This document shows positions 1 to 11,560 of a stretch of DNA of 64,000 nucleotides, in pieces. The notes under the pieces were generated by a model. It did no database searches, was not told where the DNA came from, and saw only the letters and a program-made list of their open reading frames with translations. This stretch comes from Amphiura filiformis (lineage: Eukaryota; Echinodermata; Ophiuroidea; Amphilepidida; Amphiuridae). Both the position numbers and the translations under genes were made by a program. The stretch lies in assembly GCF_039555335.1 (NCBI RefSeq), contig NC_092642.1, positions 16,583,208 through 16,647,207 of the forward strand, in the 5' to 3' direction. Numbering within the stretch: the stretch's first letter is position 1; each line of letters opens with the position of its first letter.

Positions 1-935
1 TACACTTTTTTTGATGCAGAAGAAAATTATCAGAACATGTACCTATTCAGTTTGGCTCGCCCACACCGACCCCATATTCAAGTCTCTCAGGACGCTTAAA
101 ATCCAAGACCTCTACATTTTCCAAACTGCTCAATTTATGTTCAATTACCTTCATGACCAACTACCATCTCATACTACTGACCCAGACTATTTTATAACCA
201 ACAAAGACATCCACACCCATGACACCCGTTTTTCGAATGACCTTCATGTAAGCCTTACCAATACCAGGCTGGCTGAAAATATCCTTCGGATTCAGGGTGC
301 CCTGCTCTGGAACTCCCTCGACCAATAATTGAAACAGTCTCCAACATTGGCTATTTTCAAACATAGACTTAAAGATTATTTAATCGAATCTTATACCACA
401 ACTGATTAAGGGTATTTTCAAACTTTCCATCTCTCTTGGGTCTGTCCCGTCCTGTCCTGTCTTGTATTGTTCAGTCTGTCCATACTCCATTAATTTATTT
501 GGCACAATATATTTGATTCCGATCTTGTCCAAATTATCTTTATGTGAAGGAATCATATGCTTCTCCTTTCATTCAGCTTTGTTTCAAAATATGTGATTTA
601 TTATATATTTTTTTTTTTATTGTATTTTTTGATTATCTGATTTATTGATTCCGCTCAATTAAATTAAATTTATTCTTATTTCGCCACATGATATCATCAT
701 TGTAGTACATATTAATATTGTAGCGTAAGTTAAATTTCCATCTTGTTCAGATTGGGTGCCACAAGCTTCACGCTCTGCTTCTTTGCGGCATCCACATCTC
801 TTCACTTCTTATGTTCTTATATTGTATTTCTTTAAGTAATTATGATTAAGTATTTCTTATCTTACATTTCCAATTGTATAACTTTTTGTGAATTGAGATG
901 AAAACAAATAAAACTTGAACTTGAACTTGAACTTT
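1..935 (+). pseudogene. LINE (CR1/Jockey-like) 3' end with reverse-transcriptase C-terminus
   Basis: The frame 11-328 encodes the C-terminal region that follows the reverse transcriptase in many non-LTR elements: LKIQDLYIFQTAQFMFNYL, a DIHTHDTRFSNDLH block and GALLWNSLDQ. It is truncated by the window edge and by a stop. An A/T-rich 3' UTR runs to a tandem AACTTG tail at about 905-932, the usual simple-repeat terminus of such elements. Confidence 0.75.
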
Positions 936-1199
936 AAATTGCACTATTTTTGTGGTAAAAGCATAGAAATACAGGTTGCTGCCTAATCCTTTACACCAAA
1001 TCCAAATTTATTGAAAAATTGGTCTATTGATAGGTCCACTTTCAAATTCTCAGCTGCACACCCCTACCAAAACCAAACTTGAGTACCCCCCACTAGGATA
1101 TATGGATGGTTTTGACTCGTATACAAATATACACCAGTAGCAGACTGTACTCTTTTGGAAAAAGTACCTTCTTGTAATTAACAAAGCAGATAATGCTTT

Positions 1200-1376
1200 G
1201 GGCTGTTCCATACACCCCCTATGGAAGACATGACCTTAATCTCCCACACAGAGAGTGTGAATTTCAAATGGGGTTACCTGAATGACTGACTCCTGTTGAA
1301 ATTTGCACTCCCTAGTGTGGAAGATTAAGGTCATGTGTGTTCTATAGGAGGTGTATGGATTTCAACTGGAATAGCC
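1200..1376. mobile_element. MITE family A, intact copy
   Basis: About 177 bp with inverted termini GGGCT(A/G)TTCCA... and GGATTTCAACTGGAATAGCC. Internally it carries two inverted blocks of the type ...AATTTCAAATGGGG. Related copies are at 3634-4312, 18117-19673 and 21373-21530. Confidence 0.75.
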
Positions 1377-1450
1377 AATTTTATTTGGCATATCAGAATA
1401 GATTATTTGAGTTTAATGATGTTATGTTGTTTCATTTCCGTACCACACAG

Positions 1451-1621
1451 GCTGCGTCACCCAAGAGATGGCGCTCTTATGATGGCAAGTATATTGAGAT
1501 GGATACTGCCTACACAACACGTGCCAGAGAGCTACGAGACATCTATAACAGCTTAAATATGAAGTATCTGACACAGGATGAGAGATTGGATGTGTTGTTG
1601 ACTCTTAAACATACTGTAAAG
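1451..1621 (+). CDS. IQUB: IQUB-like exon a (first in window)
   Basis: This exon has 57 codons in phase 0/0. The acceptor is ACACAG before GCTGCG and the donor is AAG|GTAAGT. It begins [18 protein letters not shown] and ends [17 protein letters not shown] ends 74 bp upstream of the acceptor. Confidence 0.85.
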
Positions 1622-4600
1622 GTAAGTAGCAAGATAATAAGAAGTATAGGGGAAATAACTTGGTTAGAACTTGGGGGTAATTTGAAACTCAACTTCGACT
1701 TAGAGAATCTCCTAAATATGGCAGACAAATTTCATATTATCATAATAACTCAAAAGTAATCTGAAGATTACTTAAGCATCATTTTGTGAAAATTGTAATC
1801 ACTAACGGGACATGCCCCACCACGACAAAACAAGTTAACTGACATTTTTGCGAAATTGATTTTTTTATGTTTTTGAACTCTGGGCAACTTGTTACATATG
1901 TGGAACTAAAAATTTTTTTTGTAAACCTTCCCAAGAGCTAGATATCAGCATATCGAAATGAGTTAACTGCATCATTTACCTCATAAAACCATGACAAAAC
2001 AAGTTAACTGACAAGGCCTATGGAGTTTTACACACTTAACACTTATTATTGATTATTGAACAATGCTTGAGCAATTCACAGTTTGGTCTCTAATTCAAAA
2101 CTGTGAAATTGCAGTTAACTCGTTTTGTCATTGTGGGGCATTCTGTGCTCTGAATAATAAAATGAAACTTTTAGTATAGCGAGAGAACACGCCACTCCGT
2201 GTTAGAGAGTTAGTGCTTAAGTTAAGTATAGAGTTTGTTTAGGGTTAGTATTAGGGTGCAGCTATATTCTGTACTTATTCCAATTGCTTGTCACTATGTT
2301 TCACGGTTGCATCAACTGTCAAGAATGTAGCTAGCACAAAGTGATGTTGCTTGTTGATTGTCCTGCCTGATCAGCTAAATGCTCTGGAAATGGAAGTACG
2401 CAAAGAGCATGCATGCAGGACAAGTGCTTTTCTGAAAAGTGATTGTATATATCCGGCTCTTGGGTTTGTTTCTTTATTACAAAATAAGGGATGGTATATA
2501 AAAATTTTGTTTTCAATATTGTTTAACCAAGTTGTTTTTGTTTTCTTGATTGTAGGAGCATGACTGCAAACTGACCCAAGAGATCATTGAGTTGATTGAC
2601 AGGGAAGCTGATTTACTCATGAGAGGAGTCAAGGAGTCAAATCTTGAGGGCTTAAGGAAACGCATCTCAACTCTATTCCTGCAGTATGTCAAAACTCCTA
2701 CATTCAATGCTGAAGCAGCTAGATTAATCAAGGTAGGTTTTCCTCTGTGTAATTTGACTCCTTATGAAAAATCAAGGGGTACATACATGAGAATGTGTTT
2801 AGACCTTCATCAAGACAGCCAGATACCTCTGGGTACTCCGCTGTATAATTAGACTCCTTATGAGCAGTCATGAAGTCAATTTATGATATGAACAGTTATG
2901 ATAATGTGTTGGGACCTTCTTTGAGGCAGCTAGATTAATCAAGGTACATTGTACATGTTGGTACTTCGCTGTGTAAGGTAACTCCTAATGAGATGTTGAG
3001 GAATCGGCTCATGATTGAGGAGTCAAGGAAGTTTTCATGTACCATTTTATTTGAGAATAAGATCGTCATTTGACTTCATTATGATAAGAGTACAGTCACG
3101 CTTTCTCTGCTGGCATTAAGAAATTGCATTTCTTGAAATGGCCACTAGGGCAGTTAAGGAGAACACTTGTGTGTAATTTGATTTCAGAAGGTAGTTAGAG
3201 GGTGAAATTCATCATTAACACGATTCCCCAAATTCACTCAATTTGTAGAGGACAATCACTATTCACCTGATGTTTCAATGTGGTGTTTTGAAAATAAGCT
3301 TACAGTAATTGAGGAAATTCAAATCTCTTAATTTATTGCATTTGACTTGGATCCTAATTATTTGAAGAAAATATGTAGAAATTCTGCTGCACTAACATAG
3401 ATAGGATGATTTTTCATCATATTATCATATATCATATCATATACATAATTGAGTTGTTTGTCATCATCAACCTGCCTAGTAATCAAGCATACATAATCGC
3501 TGAAATTTGTGTTTCCCCCTAGCATACTTAGTTATGCCATTTACAATTCCAATTTTCTTACAAATTTGATCGTTTGTGGATTAGTTATTGAATCAGATTG
3601 CATCACAAATTGTACATGTGTGCACATATTGGGCTATTCCAGTTGAAATCCATACACCCCTATGGAACACATAACCTTAAAAAGGAATCCATACATCTCC
3701 ATGGAAAGACATGACCTTTATCTATAATAATTAAAAATAAGGCCTTTTTTCTAGTGAGTAGTTGCCAAGTGGGCTGGACTGACTGGGTTTCATTCATAAG
3801 GCTGGGCTTGTTTATACAGCAATGTTTCTATAAAGTGATTACAGAAATCAATGGTAGACATTGTAAGGATTACAAAAAGGTATTACATGCCTGAAAAAAA
3901 CATTTTTAAAGGGAAAAACACTTGTTTGAATCTGTGATTTTTTGGAGGAAAGTGAGTGCTCTGTGTGTGTGTGTGTGTCTTCAGTTCGAGGTTGTCACAC
4001 TGAAACCCCTACTTTTACGTCATGGTTTTATGGATGGATTATATGTTTATGTAAATATTTATTTTCTTTTAACATGTAAAACTGTGTTTTATACGTTAAG
4101 CAGGGCCCTGCTGAAAATCAATTTTATTGAGCAGGATACCCTGTTGAAATATTGTGAAATAAATAAATAAATAAAATATCTCCCACACAGGGGGTGTAGA
4201 TTTCAAATGGAGTCACCCATTCAGGTAGCCCCATTTGCAATCTACACTCCCTGTGTGTAAGATTACGGTAATGTCTTTCCATGGGGATGTATGGATTTCA
4301 ACTGGAATAGCCATTGTATCTTGTATTTGAATAAGTCCAAAATACTTAGTATCTATTGTTTTTTTATTATCCTAGGTGCCGCAAGATCCATCGTCGCTGC
4401 GCAAGAACATCCATTACTGCCAGAGCTGCAACAGTTACCTGCCATCTACAGAATTTCAGCTGTCATCAAACTCCAAGTTGGTGGGACGTTGCAGACGCTG
4501 CACCAAGTTGGACAACGACGCCAGGACCAGGCAGGATTTCAGCCATTTCCGCTTCATGCTGCGATCATTGCGGAAGTCGGAAGAGAACATGCAGGATGGC

Positions 4601-7600
4601 TCTCGTATTGCCTTCTTGTTACAGGTTAGTCTCATGTTTGATCGTCTACATGGTGTGTGAAAATCATGGACTTTCAACAGGGAGAAATGGTTATATCTAT
4701 TTGTCATAAACAAAACAATGGGAAGTTAGTCATGTTTAACTACCATGTTTAAGGGTCAAAACTGTATACCTTTTAACTGTTGCAACAGAAAACAAAATCA
4801 AACAATAATTAGACCTAGGGTTCAAAATACTTGTTGAGCTACAAGGGCAATTTGCTCCCAAATTGCACAAAATAGCCACTGTGAAAAAAAATATTTGGCA
4901 ATAAGTATGATGGTTATTTTTGTTAGTATCCGTTCAAAATATCACTTGTAATTAAGAAAAATATGGATTTGAACCCTGAGCCACAGCTAACGTTTGCTGT
5001 AATTACTCTAGAAAAATAACTGTTGCATATTGGTTGCAACAGAAATAAAATGTACACATGCCAGATTATGCAATGGCTATTAATACCAGCATGCAGTATC
5101 CTTGAAAAGTCATTCAAAGTGGGTTTTAATATTTAAGTCTTGACAGTAAAACTGTAAAGCCCTGGAATGATTACAGTTTAATGTGCTGAGTATGTTTCAG
5201 TACAGCGCATTACAAATAACCAATATGTATACTCTGGCATCATAGTTGTGTTTAGATGATCATGTTACAGTATGTATAAGTTCTAACAAGTATCTTTTTC
5301 TTCTGCTCTTTCAGGAGGATGATCTGCGTTATCTTGTGGAGAATATCTGGGCGACACAGAGTGCCCTCAGCGCATGGACAGATCTTTATGATCTGGTACT
5401 GGTACGATGGGATAAGGATGAGGAATGGTCTCCTTGGAATTGCATCTTACTCACGAAAGATGAGGCACAGGCTCATGCCCGTATTGAGGACATTGAAAAG
5501 GTAAGTTTGAGCAAGTTCATTTGGAATGTTAGATTTAACTGTTGACATGGTTCGTTGTGAACAATTCCAGTGAAAAATGATGTTGACTTTTCATATTTTT
5601 ATGACGTTTCACCACTACACTAGTGGTTTCATAAGACCGGCAACTCATCAAATCTGACTGCATCCTTTTATAGTCAACATGTATCGTTGAGGGCGTGATG
5701 AGGTGGTTAAAGATGTTGTTGACTGAATAGGCCCACGTAGCCTCTTCTTATCATTCCATCAATTGGGAAGACTCTAAAGTTATTGACAGGTAAGCTGACA
5801 AGACCACGAGATGGCTGAAAGAGGCCATCTGGATACGCCGAAAAGGAAAAGACACTCTGAACAAGGACGGAGTGGGCCTATTCACTCAACAACATCTTTG
5901 ACAAACTCATCACACAGTCAACGGTTCCTATTGCTTATAAAAGGAAGCAGTAGGATGTGATGAGTTGTCAGTCTGATGAAACCACTAGTGTAGTGGTGAA
6001 ACGTCACTAAAAATGTGAGTAACTGGAATTGTTCACAATGAACCATGTTAAAAGGTAAGTGTAGTGTATGTGTGCTTTGTAGTCACCGGCAAACGAGGGC
6101 ACTCGCATGAGAAATCTGTGCTATTACGGGCGCACACCACTAAATAATCTTCCCATTGAAACACGTGTAAAAACACCGGGTTTCTTTGCTCATTTTGAGG
6201 CCTTTTGGGCTCGTTTAAAAATTTTTTATGATGACCAGTTGATTGCAAATCGATGAGAGTTTAACATATGTTTCAATGTATGGGGGTTCTTCCATCTCGT
6301 TTTCCCGCTAGGAGGCCACGAACAGAGCCCTCACTGTTTTTGACATGCTCTCAAGACTGCAAACCCGCTTCTGCCATTTTTTAATACGCGGACCTATTTT
6401 CTCAATAATTATTAAAATTCGACTTTTTTGTCGACTCAAATTTATGTATAGGCTTTACACTTTAATTTAAGCTATAATTCGCCACTCTTTCTGATTAATA
6501 AGTCTGAAGACCAGCTCAAAATACCTCAAAAAGTTTCAATTTTTTACCGGAACTCATTAGGGTTACACAAATGGCGCATTGATTTAGTGGTGTGCCCCCT
6601 TACTGATCCTTGGACACTGGGGATATAAGAATACATTAAAGCCATTGACCGCAGTTGCCGTTGTAGGGTTAGGTCCAGACTTTGTTAGTAAAAAGTTAAT
6701 GGTAAGGCAAAAAACTCAAAAATGTATTTGCAGGTGGACATTAAAACCTCAAGGGTGGATCAATATCAACAGTTACACTTAAGTGTGTGGGTGTAACACT
6801 TGTTCATCAAAGTCAATGGATTGATATGTGTTGATATCTAGAGCATTTGCATTGCACAAAACAAATATAGAGTGGAATGTTAGAGAAACCAATTTTGGTA
6901 TAGATTTTGTAACATATCCATACTGCGACATGGATATTACATGACATTTAAATTCAACAAGCCCAGACTTTAAAAAATCTTTAAAAAGCTCAACATACGG
7001 TAGAATTACGTCTTCAGGCATTTATGCATCTATAATATTTTGCAGATTTTCTTTCACAAATTAAGCGTACTGCTATCCGTCCCGTGCATATTATTTTCCA
7101 CAAGGGCCTATGTACCTTTCAACAGATTATAAATGAGTGTTTTTTGACAAAAGAGAAGAAAAGATAGACTCAAAAACATCATTAAGAATTTGAGCAACTA
7201 TATTACTGATACAGGCGGCTGTACAAACATGTATTATTGTAAGACCAATCTATTGTAATGTTTTTGTGGAGGGTGTCTGCATTTTGTCTCTTTCAAAAAA
7301 AACCCCACACATTTAGAGGCGTATGGTTGTAGGCGGAATTCTACAGTATTCTATTTAAAATCCACACCACTCCTGTGGAAGATTTTGGAAATATCTTCCA
7401 CAGGGGGTTTATGTTTTTCAAATGTAATTGATCAGGGTTGATCATTTTGAAACCCATACTCCTTCTGTATTATGGCTAAGCTATATCTTCCACAACTGGA
7501 GTGAGTATTTCAAGTGGAAGTCACCCAATTTTTCTATTCTATTCAAAACTCATACTCCCTCTGTGGAAGACTTCAGTTTAATCTTCCACAGGGGTAGTGT

Positions 7601-7845
7601 GGATTTTAAATGGAATAAAAATACTGAATTGCACCTGTCACGTTGTATGCTGACATTTCATTTTTATCCATTCTTTGCAGGGCTATGGACGTGTTTTCTG
7701 TCACAAGATCAAAACGAAGCACACACTGGCGAGGAATTACTTCTCCCGACTCCCAGGAATGGCTGAGCATATCCGCACCCAGGCAAACCAACCCAAACCA
7801 GGCAACTCTATCGCAACTAAGTCAGTGGCTGTCACTAAAGCTTGA
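1451..7845 (+). CDS. IQUB: IQUB-like (IQ motif and ubiquitin-like domain protein), C-terminal five exons
   Basis: Five exons join in phase 0 throughout: 1451-1621, 2556-2732, 4376-4624, 5315-5500 and 7681-7845 (TGA stop), giving 315 codons. The joined protein contains the family's conserved C-terminal region: [17 protein letters not shown], then [20 protein letters not shown], a four-cysteine segment (YCQSC ... RCRRC) that looks zinc-binding, [20 protein letters not shown], and a terminal NYFSRLP block. This matches my memory of vertebrate IQUB, a protein of roughly 790 residues. IQUB is a calmodulin-binding protein reported as an adaptor of axonemal radial spokes in motile cilia and sperm flagella. 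The ubiquitin-like domain and IQ motif would be encoded left of the window. All junctions are GT/AG. The stop is followed by non-coding sequence without a clear AATAAA close by. I am confident of the family; the exact first exon boundary in the window is slightly less certain. Confidence 0.9.
1812..2141. mobile_element. Terminal-inverted-repeat element (MITE-like) in IQUB intron
   Basis: The left end starts ATGCCCCACCACGACAAAAC and the right end is its imperfect reverse complement, followed on both sides by a GTTAACT block. The GACAAAACAAGTTAACTGAC motif is repeated inside near 1990. About 330 bp, with no coding capacity. Confidence 0.6.
2556..2732 (+). CDS. IQUB: IQUB-like exon b
   Basis: This exon has 59 codons in phase 0/0. 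The acceptor is GATTGTAG|GAG and the donor is ATCAAG|GTAGGT. It encodes [20 protein letters not shown] onward to [10 protein letters not shown] and is predicted helical. Confidence 0.9.
2713..3030. repeat. Degenerate ~105-bp tandem repeat overlapping an exon end and splice donor
   Basis: The block GCAGCTAGATTAATCAAGGT occurs at the end of IQUB exon b (near 2716) and again near 2924. Three spaced copies of a CGCTGTGTAA...ACTCCT(T/A)ATGA block sit near 2740, 2838 and 2968. The units look like diverged tandem copies of the exon tail, its donor and the following intron. Confidence 0.55.
3634..4312. mobile_element. MITE family A copy, split by a LINE 3' end
   Basis: The left half (3634-3719) begins with the family terminus GGGCTATTCCAGTTGAAATC. 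The right half (4170-4312) ends GGATTTCAACTGGAATAGCC, its reverse complement. The bodies resemble the intact copies at 1200-1376 and 21373-21530. The 3720-4168 segment interrupts it. Confidence 0.75.
3720..4168 (+). mobile_element. LINE 3' end inserted in a MITE
   Basis: About 450 bp ending in GCAGGGCCCTGCTGAAAATC, a GAGCAGGATACCCTGTTGAA block and an (AAAT)n tail, which is typical of the 3' terminus of CR1/L2-like retrotransposons. There is no intact reverse-transcriptase frame. It also contains a short (GT)n run near 3963. Confidence 0.6.
4376..4624 (+). CDS. IQUB: IQUB-like exon c, four-cysteine segment
   Basis: This exon has 83 codons in phase 0/0. The acceptor is TATCCTAG|GTG and the donor is TTACAG|GTTAGT. 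It carries HYCQSC and GRCRRC, two CxxC pairs about 25 residues apart, which are probably zinc ligands. It ends [13 protein letters not shown]. Confidence 0.92.
4625..5314 (+). other. IQUB intron without recognisable features
   Basis: Between exons c and d there is a 690-bp A/T-rich intron. It holds no ORF with coding character, no RNA gene and no repeat that I could match to others in the window. Confidence 0.6.
5315..5500 (+). CDS. IQUB: IQUB-like exon d
   Basis: This exon has 62 codons in phase 0/0. The acceptor is CTCTTTCAG|GAG and the donor is GAAAAG|GTAAGT. It encodes [20 protein letters not shown] and the family hallmark [14 protein letters not shown]. Confidence 0.93.
5546..6047. mobile_element. 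Foldback element derived from a Penelope-like element 3' end
   Basis: The arms 5546-5725 and 5870-6047 are reverse complements (termini CATGGTTCGTTGTGAACAAT and ATTGTTCACAATGAACCATG). Inside the right half (about 5802-5901, +) the DNA reads [20 protein letters not shown] and then a stop. This resembles the conserved end of Penelope-like reverse transcriptase/GIY-YIG proteins (REAIxIRK...LNxDxG). Confidence 0.7.
6048..7345 (+). other. IQUB intron, no recognised feature
   Basis: Roughly 1.3 kb of intron between the Penelope foldback and the MITE at 7346. The short frames at 6048-6248 and 6779-7021 lack codon character or any motif. Confidence 0.5.
7346..7617. mobile_element. MITE family B copy
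   Basis: About 270 bp, with termini TATTCTATTTAAAATCCACA and TGTGGATTTTAAATGGAATA as inverted repeats. Internal TCTTCCACAGGGG blocks recur in both orientations. It closely matches the interrupted copy at 23965-24975 and shares end sequence with family A. It ends 63 bp before the last IQUB exon. Confidence 0.75.
7681..7845 (+). CDS. IQUB: IQUB-like exon e (terminal)
   Basis: This exon has 54 codons plus TGA at 7843-7845. The acceptor is TTCTTTGCAG|GGC. It encodes [32 protein letters not shown] and a short basic tail ending VTKA. It matches the family's C-terminal block ending in NYFSxxP. Confidence 0.93.
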   Translation, partial: GYGRVFCHKIKTKHTLARNYFSRLPGMAEHIRTQANQPKPGNSIATKSVAVTKA

Positions 7846-8265
7846 GAGCTTCTTGCATTTTTGGTTTTGGAGGAAATTAGACACATGCGGTCTTGTAGCA
7901 AGTGTTGGTTTGTGATATTAGGGACTTGATTGGCCTACGGAACAGTGCTATGGAATCAGTGTGCACAAAATTGGTGATACTCTACTGAGCACTTTATAAG
8001 ATGAAATTGTGATGATATTTGTGTATGTATAATTATATTAGCCACTGATATGTGGTCACACTTTAAATAGTACATAGCCTCTTAAGCTTATTCTAATGTT
8101 AACAAAAAGGTTGATGTTATTTAACAAAAAAGTTGACGCTATTTATATTATTTTTTGTCATTTCACTACTTTCACAAAGTATTGATAGACTTAAGTTCTG
8201 ATCTTCACTTATTAATTTATTGTGTCTTGCATTGTCTGATGCCTTGCTAGGGTGAAGCATAGTGA
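7846..8265 (+). other. Probable 3' UTR of the IQUB-like gene
   Basis: A/T-rich sequence between the stop codon and a LINE remnant on the opposite strand. I see no canonical AATAAA, so the polyadenylation site is unresolved. Confidence 0.4.
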
Positions 8266-8838
8266 TACATACATACATACATAAAGGTGATTTAAGGCGC
8301 TTATGCAAAAAATTGATCTAAACGCACAAAACTACAATACCAACAACAAACAATAACCAGCCAGTGGAAAACAAGAAAAGTCAATGTAAAGACAAAATGA
8401 AAATTACTAAAAATTGTACAAGTGAGTTTTCAGCAGCTTTTTGAATTGTGTGAGAGAAGAAGCTTCCCGTATGTTCCATGGCAGGCTGTTCCAGATGGAC
8501 GGTCCAGCAGCTGTAAATGACTTATCACCACAGGTTAACTTGCACATGGGAATGTTTAGGAGAGTTCTGTCTAGGGCAGATCTTGTAACAGGGCCACTGG
8601 AAGGTGTTGACTTAAGACTAATTGAATCGATGAGGTATCGCGGAGCAGAGTCAGTAAGGCACTTATAAATCAGAAGACAGAGTTTGAATTGGATGCGGTT
8701 GCTTATCGGAAGCCAATGAAGATTGTTCATGAGAGGTTTTGGATCAGTACGTCTAGGAACGGAGAAAATTAGCTTAGATGCTTGGTGTTGAAGGGATTGA
8801 AGGCGGCGAAGATCTTGAGACTTGATAGGCCGCTTCAT
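8266..8838 (-). pseudogene. LINE (CR1/L2-like) reverse-transcriptase C-terminus, 5'-truncated
   Basis: The minus-strand frame 8838-8407 (143 codons) reads LRRLQSLQHQASKLIF, LHWLPISNRIQFKLCLLIYK, AGPSIWNSLPWNIREA and FKKLLKTHLYNF, the typical terminus of CR1/L2 clade polymerases. Downstream on the minus strand it ends in a (TATG)n tail at about 8270-8285. No catalytic palm motif remains, so it is a dead fragment. Confidence 0.88.
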
Positions 8839-8839
8839 T

Positions 8840-11560
8840 TCCTCAAAATCTAGATAATTTTGTTAACTTTGTTTTTAAACAAAGTGGTGTCACACATATG
8901 TTTCTATAGTCAACTTGAGGAGTTAAATATCACTCTCCTGAGCTTTTAGGGGCTGGATTGTTTGTGGATTTAAGACAAGCAGTTAATTACTCCTGTAGAA
9001 TGGAGAGAGCTAGAGTACACAGTAACAGTAACTGTGATTTAAACTCACATCCTCACACAAATCAATCTACAACCATATTGAAACAATTATGTAGACACAT
9101 GCACATGGTGTGGTGTTTGTTCAATCATAATGTATTTCCATATGTTGTTAATAATTTGATGTTTTTTGAATCTCACTTTGAGCAGCGTATGTATACCTTT
9201 CACTTGACCTGACCTCCTTTTTCAAAATGAATCTCACACCCAATGATCCCTTTTTTGGACCTTATCACTAAACAATCCCGTATTTATTAATTTTTTTTTT
9301 CACCCAATGACTCTTGTTTTCAATCATCTGCCACCCAATGACTTCTTTATTTAATGTCAATTTCCTTTTCCCTCAAATTGCAGCAAAATTGTCAATAGTT
9401 GCAAACTTGTTATAAAATTTCAAAGTATGCGAGGGGTCCGAGGTTTGAATTCCGGGGGTACCAAGTGACTTCTTTGCTAATCTTCTCTCCTTTTTGTTTC
9501 TTCTATCCCTTCCGATAGCAAAAAACCTTGTGTTCAGTTAGGGTTAATCACATTGATATCTATGCACTTATTGTTATTCAGTGAATATGCAAGTTTATAT
9601 TTTGGTTTATGTGTGCAATTAACCTAAACACAAAGTTATAATTGTTTATTTGAAAATGTGATCATGTTTCAAGATATCATGAAAGATAGTCTTTTCATAT
9701 CACTGCTAAATTTGTTCAATTTGACCAATTCTCAAAATAAGCTCCATCTGGCACCGGTTCCTTTAGTTTAAAATAGGTAGCTGGAAATGATGGAAAGGTG
9801 TTGTAGCTCACTGTCAAATGTGGGACAATGTGACTGGATTTGATCCACTCAAGCCAAAGTTGGAAATGTTGAAAATTGAGTTACTACCAATACTAACTTG
9901 CTCAGTAACAAAACTTACTGATGTTGAATCCCCAGGAATACTTGTGTTGCAAAGTTTAGTCTTATGTTTTTTACTGTTTTTTCCTCACTTTTTGCCTATA
10001 ATTATCTCAGTTTTTCAGCAAATGTCTGCACTTTTATTTACTTTCAGCCCAATTTTGAGGCTCTATAGCCCCCATATTCACACACATTTCCCTGATAGTC
10101 ACTTCAGGCCACTTACATCTCTGAAAAATAGTTTTCAATAAAACAGGAAAACTTTGTGATTAAGTTAATTGAGCACCACATTGCAGCTGTACAAATGCAC
10201 AGTAACTCAAAATCACTGAGCAAAGCGCAAACTATTCCATATGTACGAAAATTACCTTTTTTGCCATATGTCATTTTCGATTCAGTTACGTAGAGATGAA
10301 TTTGTAGGATTGGAAAAGTGGTAAATAAATTTGAGTAAGCTTCACAAATCTAGAACCCCGTTAACATAGAGCCTGTAGTCGAGTTTAGTCGAATTTGAAC
10401 TCGACTTCATTTATGTGTACTAAACAGGGTCACTGCGTTTTGAACTCGGCTTCAGTATTCGACTTCTAATAATGACCAGAGCAATAGTTATTTGAAGCAT
10501 GAGCAAGTGATGACATAACAGTCAAATTCACAATTTGTTTTGAAGTCGACTACTGTGTAAACGTGGTAAACACCCTGTCAACAAATAATTTATGCTAATC
10601 ATTAGTGGCAATCTGAATTCGATGTCGCAATTAAGGTTATACACAATTTTGCCATTTTCAGAAGCAAAATGGGATGCACGTAGCCCCCTTTAAACTTATC
10701 TATTTCTGGAAATAAATATCGGAGAGAGAAAACGCAAACTACGTCTAAAAGCTGAAAGTGTAAGGGTCATTATTATGCTTGAATTTTCCACTTGGCTCAA
10801 AATGAAATGTACTTTTCAAACATTTCAATTTTTTTTCAATATCCGAGCATCAAGATTTTTGGGAACACGCCATAATTTCTCATTGGAAGTGGCGATTTTG
10901 TTGGGAACTTCGACGCACATTACAAACAAGTCAATAAAAGAATGTGCATATTCATTCTTGATATTGGTTGTCTCGATTTTTTATATAAGCTTAAAATGTT
11001 GGCCGAATTTGAAGTAAAATGGCCTCCACTTGTATGTCGTTTTGTAACCAGTAATAATAATTCCGTGCAAGATTTCATAGACAAAATTCTGACCTACATT
11101 ATTTCTATAAACCCTCTTCTGCATGCAGGTGCTATTTAAATTTTCATTTCGATAGCAGAAAATTGAGATATTTGCTATTTTTCCGACTCGCTGCTGCCAA
11201 ATTGTCTAGTTTCGCGATAAAAAGATACAGCGAAATCAATTTTTTTTTCGAACCATTTCACCTCGTTTCGGCTTGTGCTTTGAAGTACAAACTTCAAAAT
11301 TGATATAGTGATTCTATATTTCAAGCTGCGTCATACTGTGTTTTTCTTACCTCTGATTGTCGCTGCTCAAGGCCAAAATTCGACAGAAGTGACACTCTCA
11401 TTTCTTTTTAAAACACGCTGTTTACGTTTACACATTGTTACTGACGGGCTGTATTTGCCAAGTGGTGTTGCGAGGGCAAGTGGTGTTGCCGAGTTTGGAT
11501 TTTAAAATATTTAGGTATTTTCTAGCTTAAAATCCAGCGCCAATGCTGCGCTTGCAACAG
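8840..11560. other. Intergenic, no gene recognised
   Basis: Short frames at 8958-9212, 9818-10141 and 10775-11017 have no motif or flanking splice pattern. A weak inverted similarity around GTCGAGTTTAGTCGAATTTG (10378) and GAAGTCGAC (10541) suggests a decayed terminal-inverted-repeat element. Confidence 0.45.
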
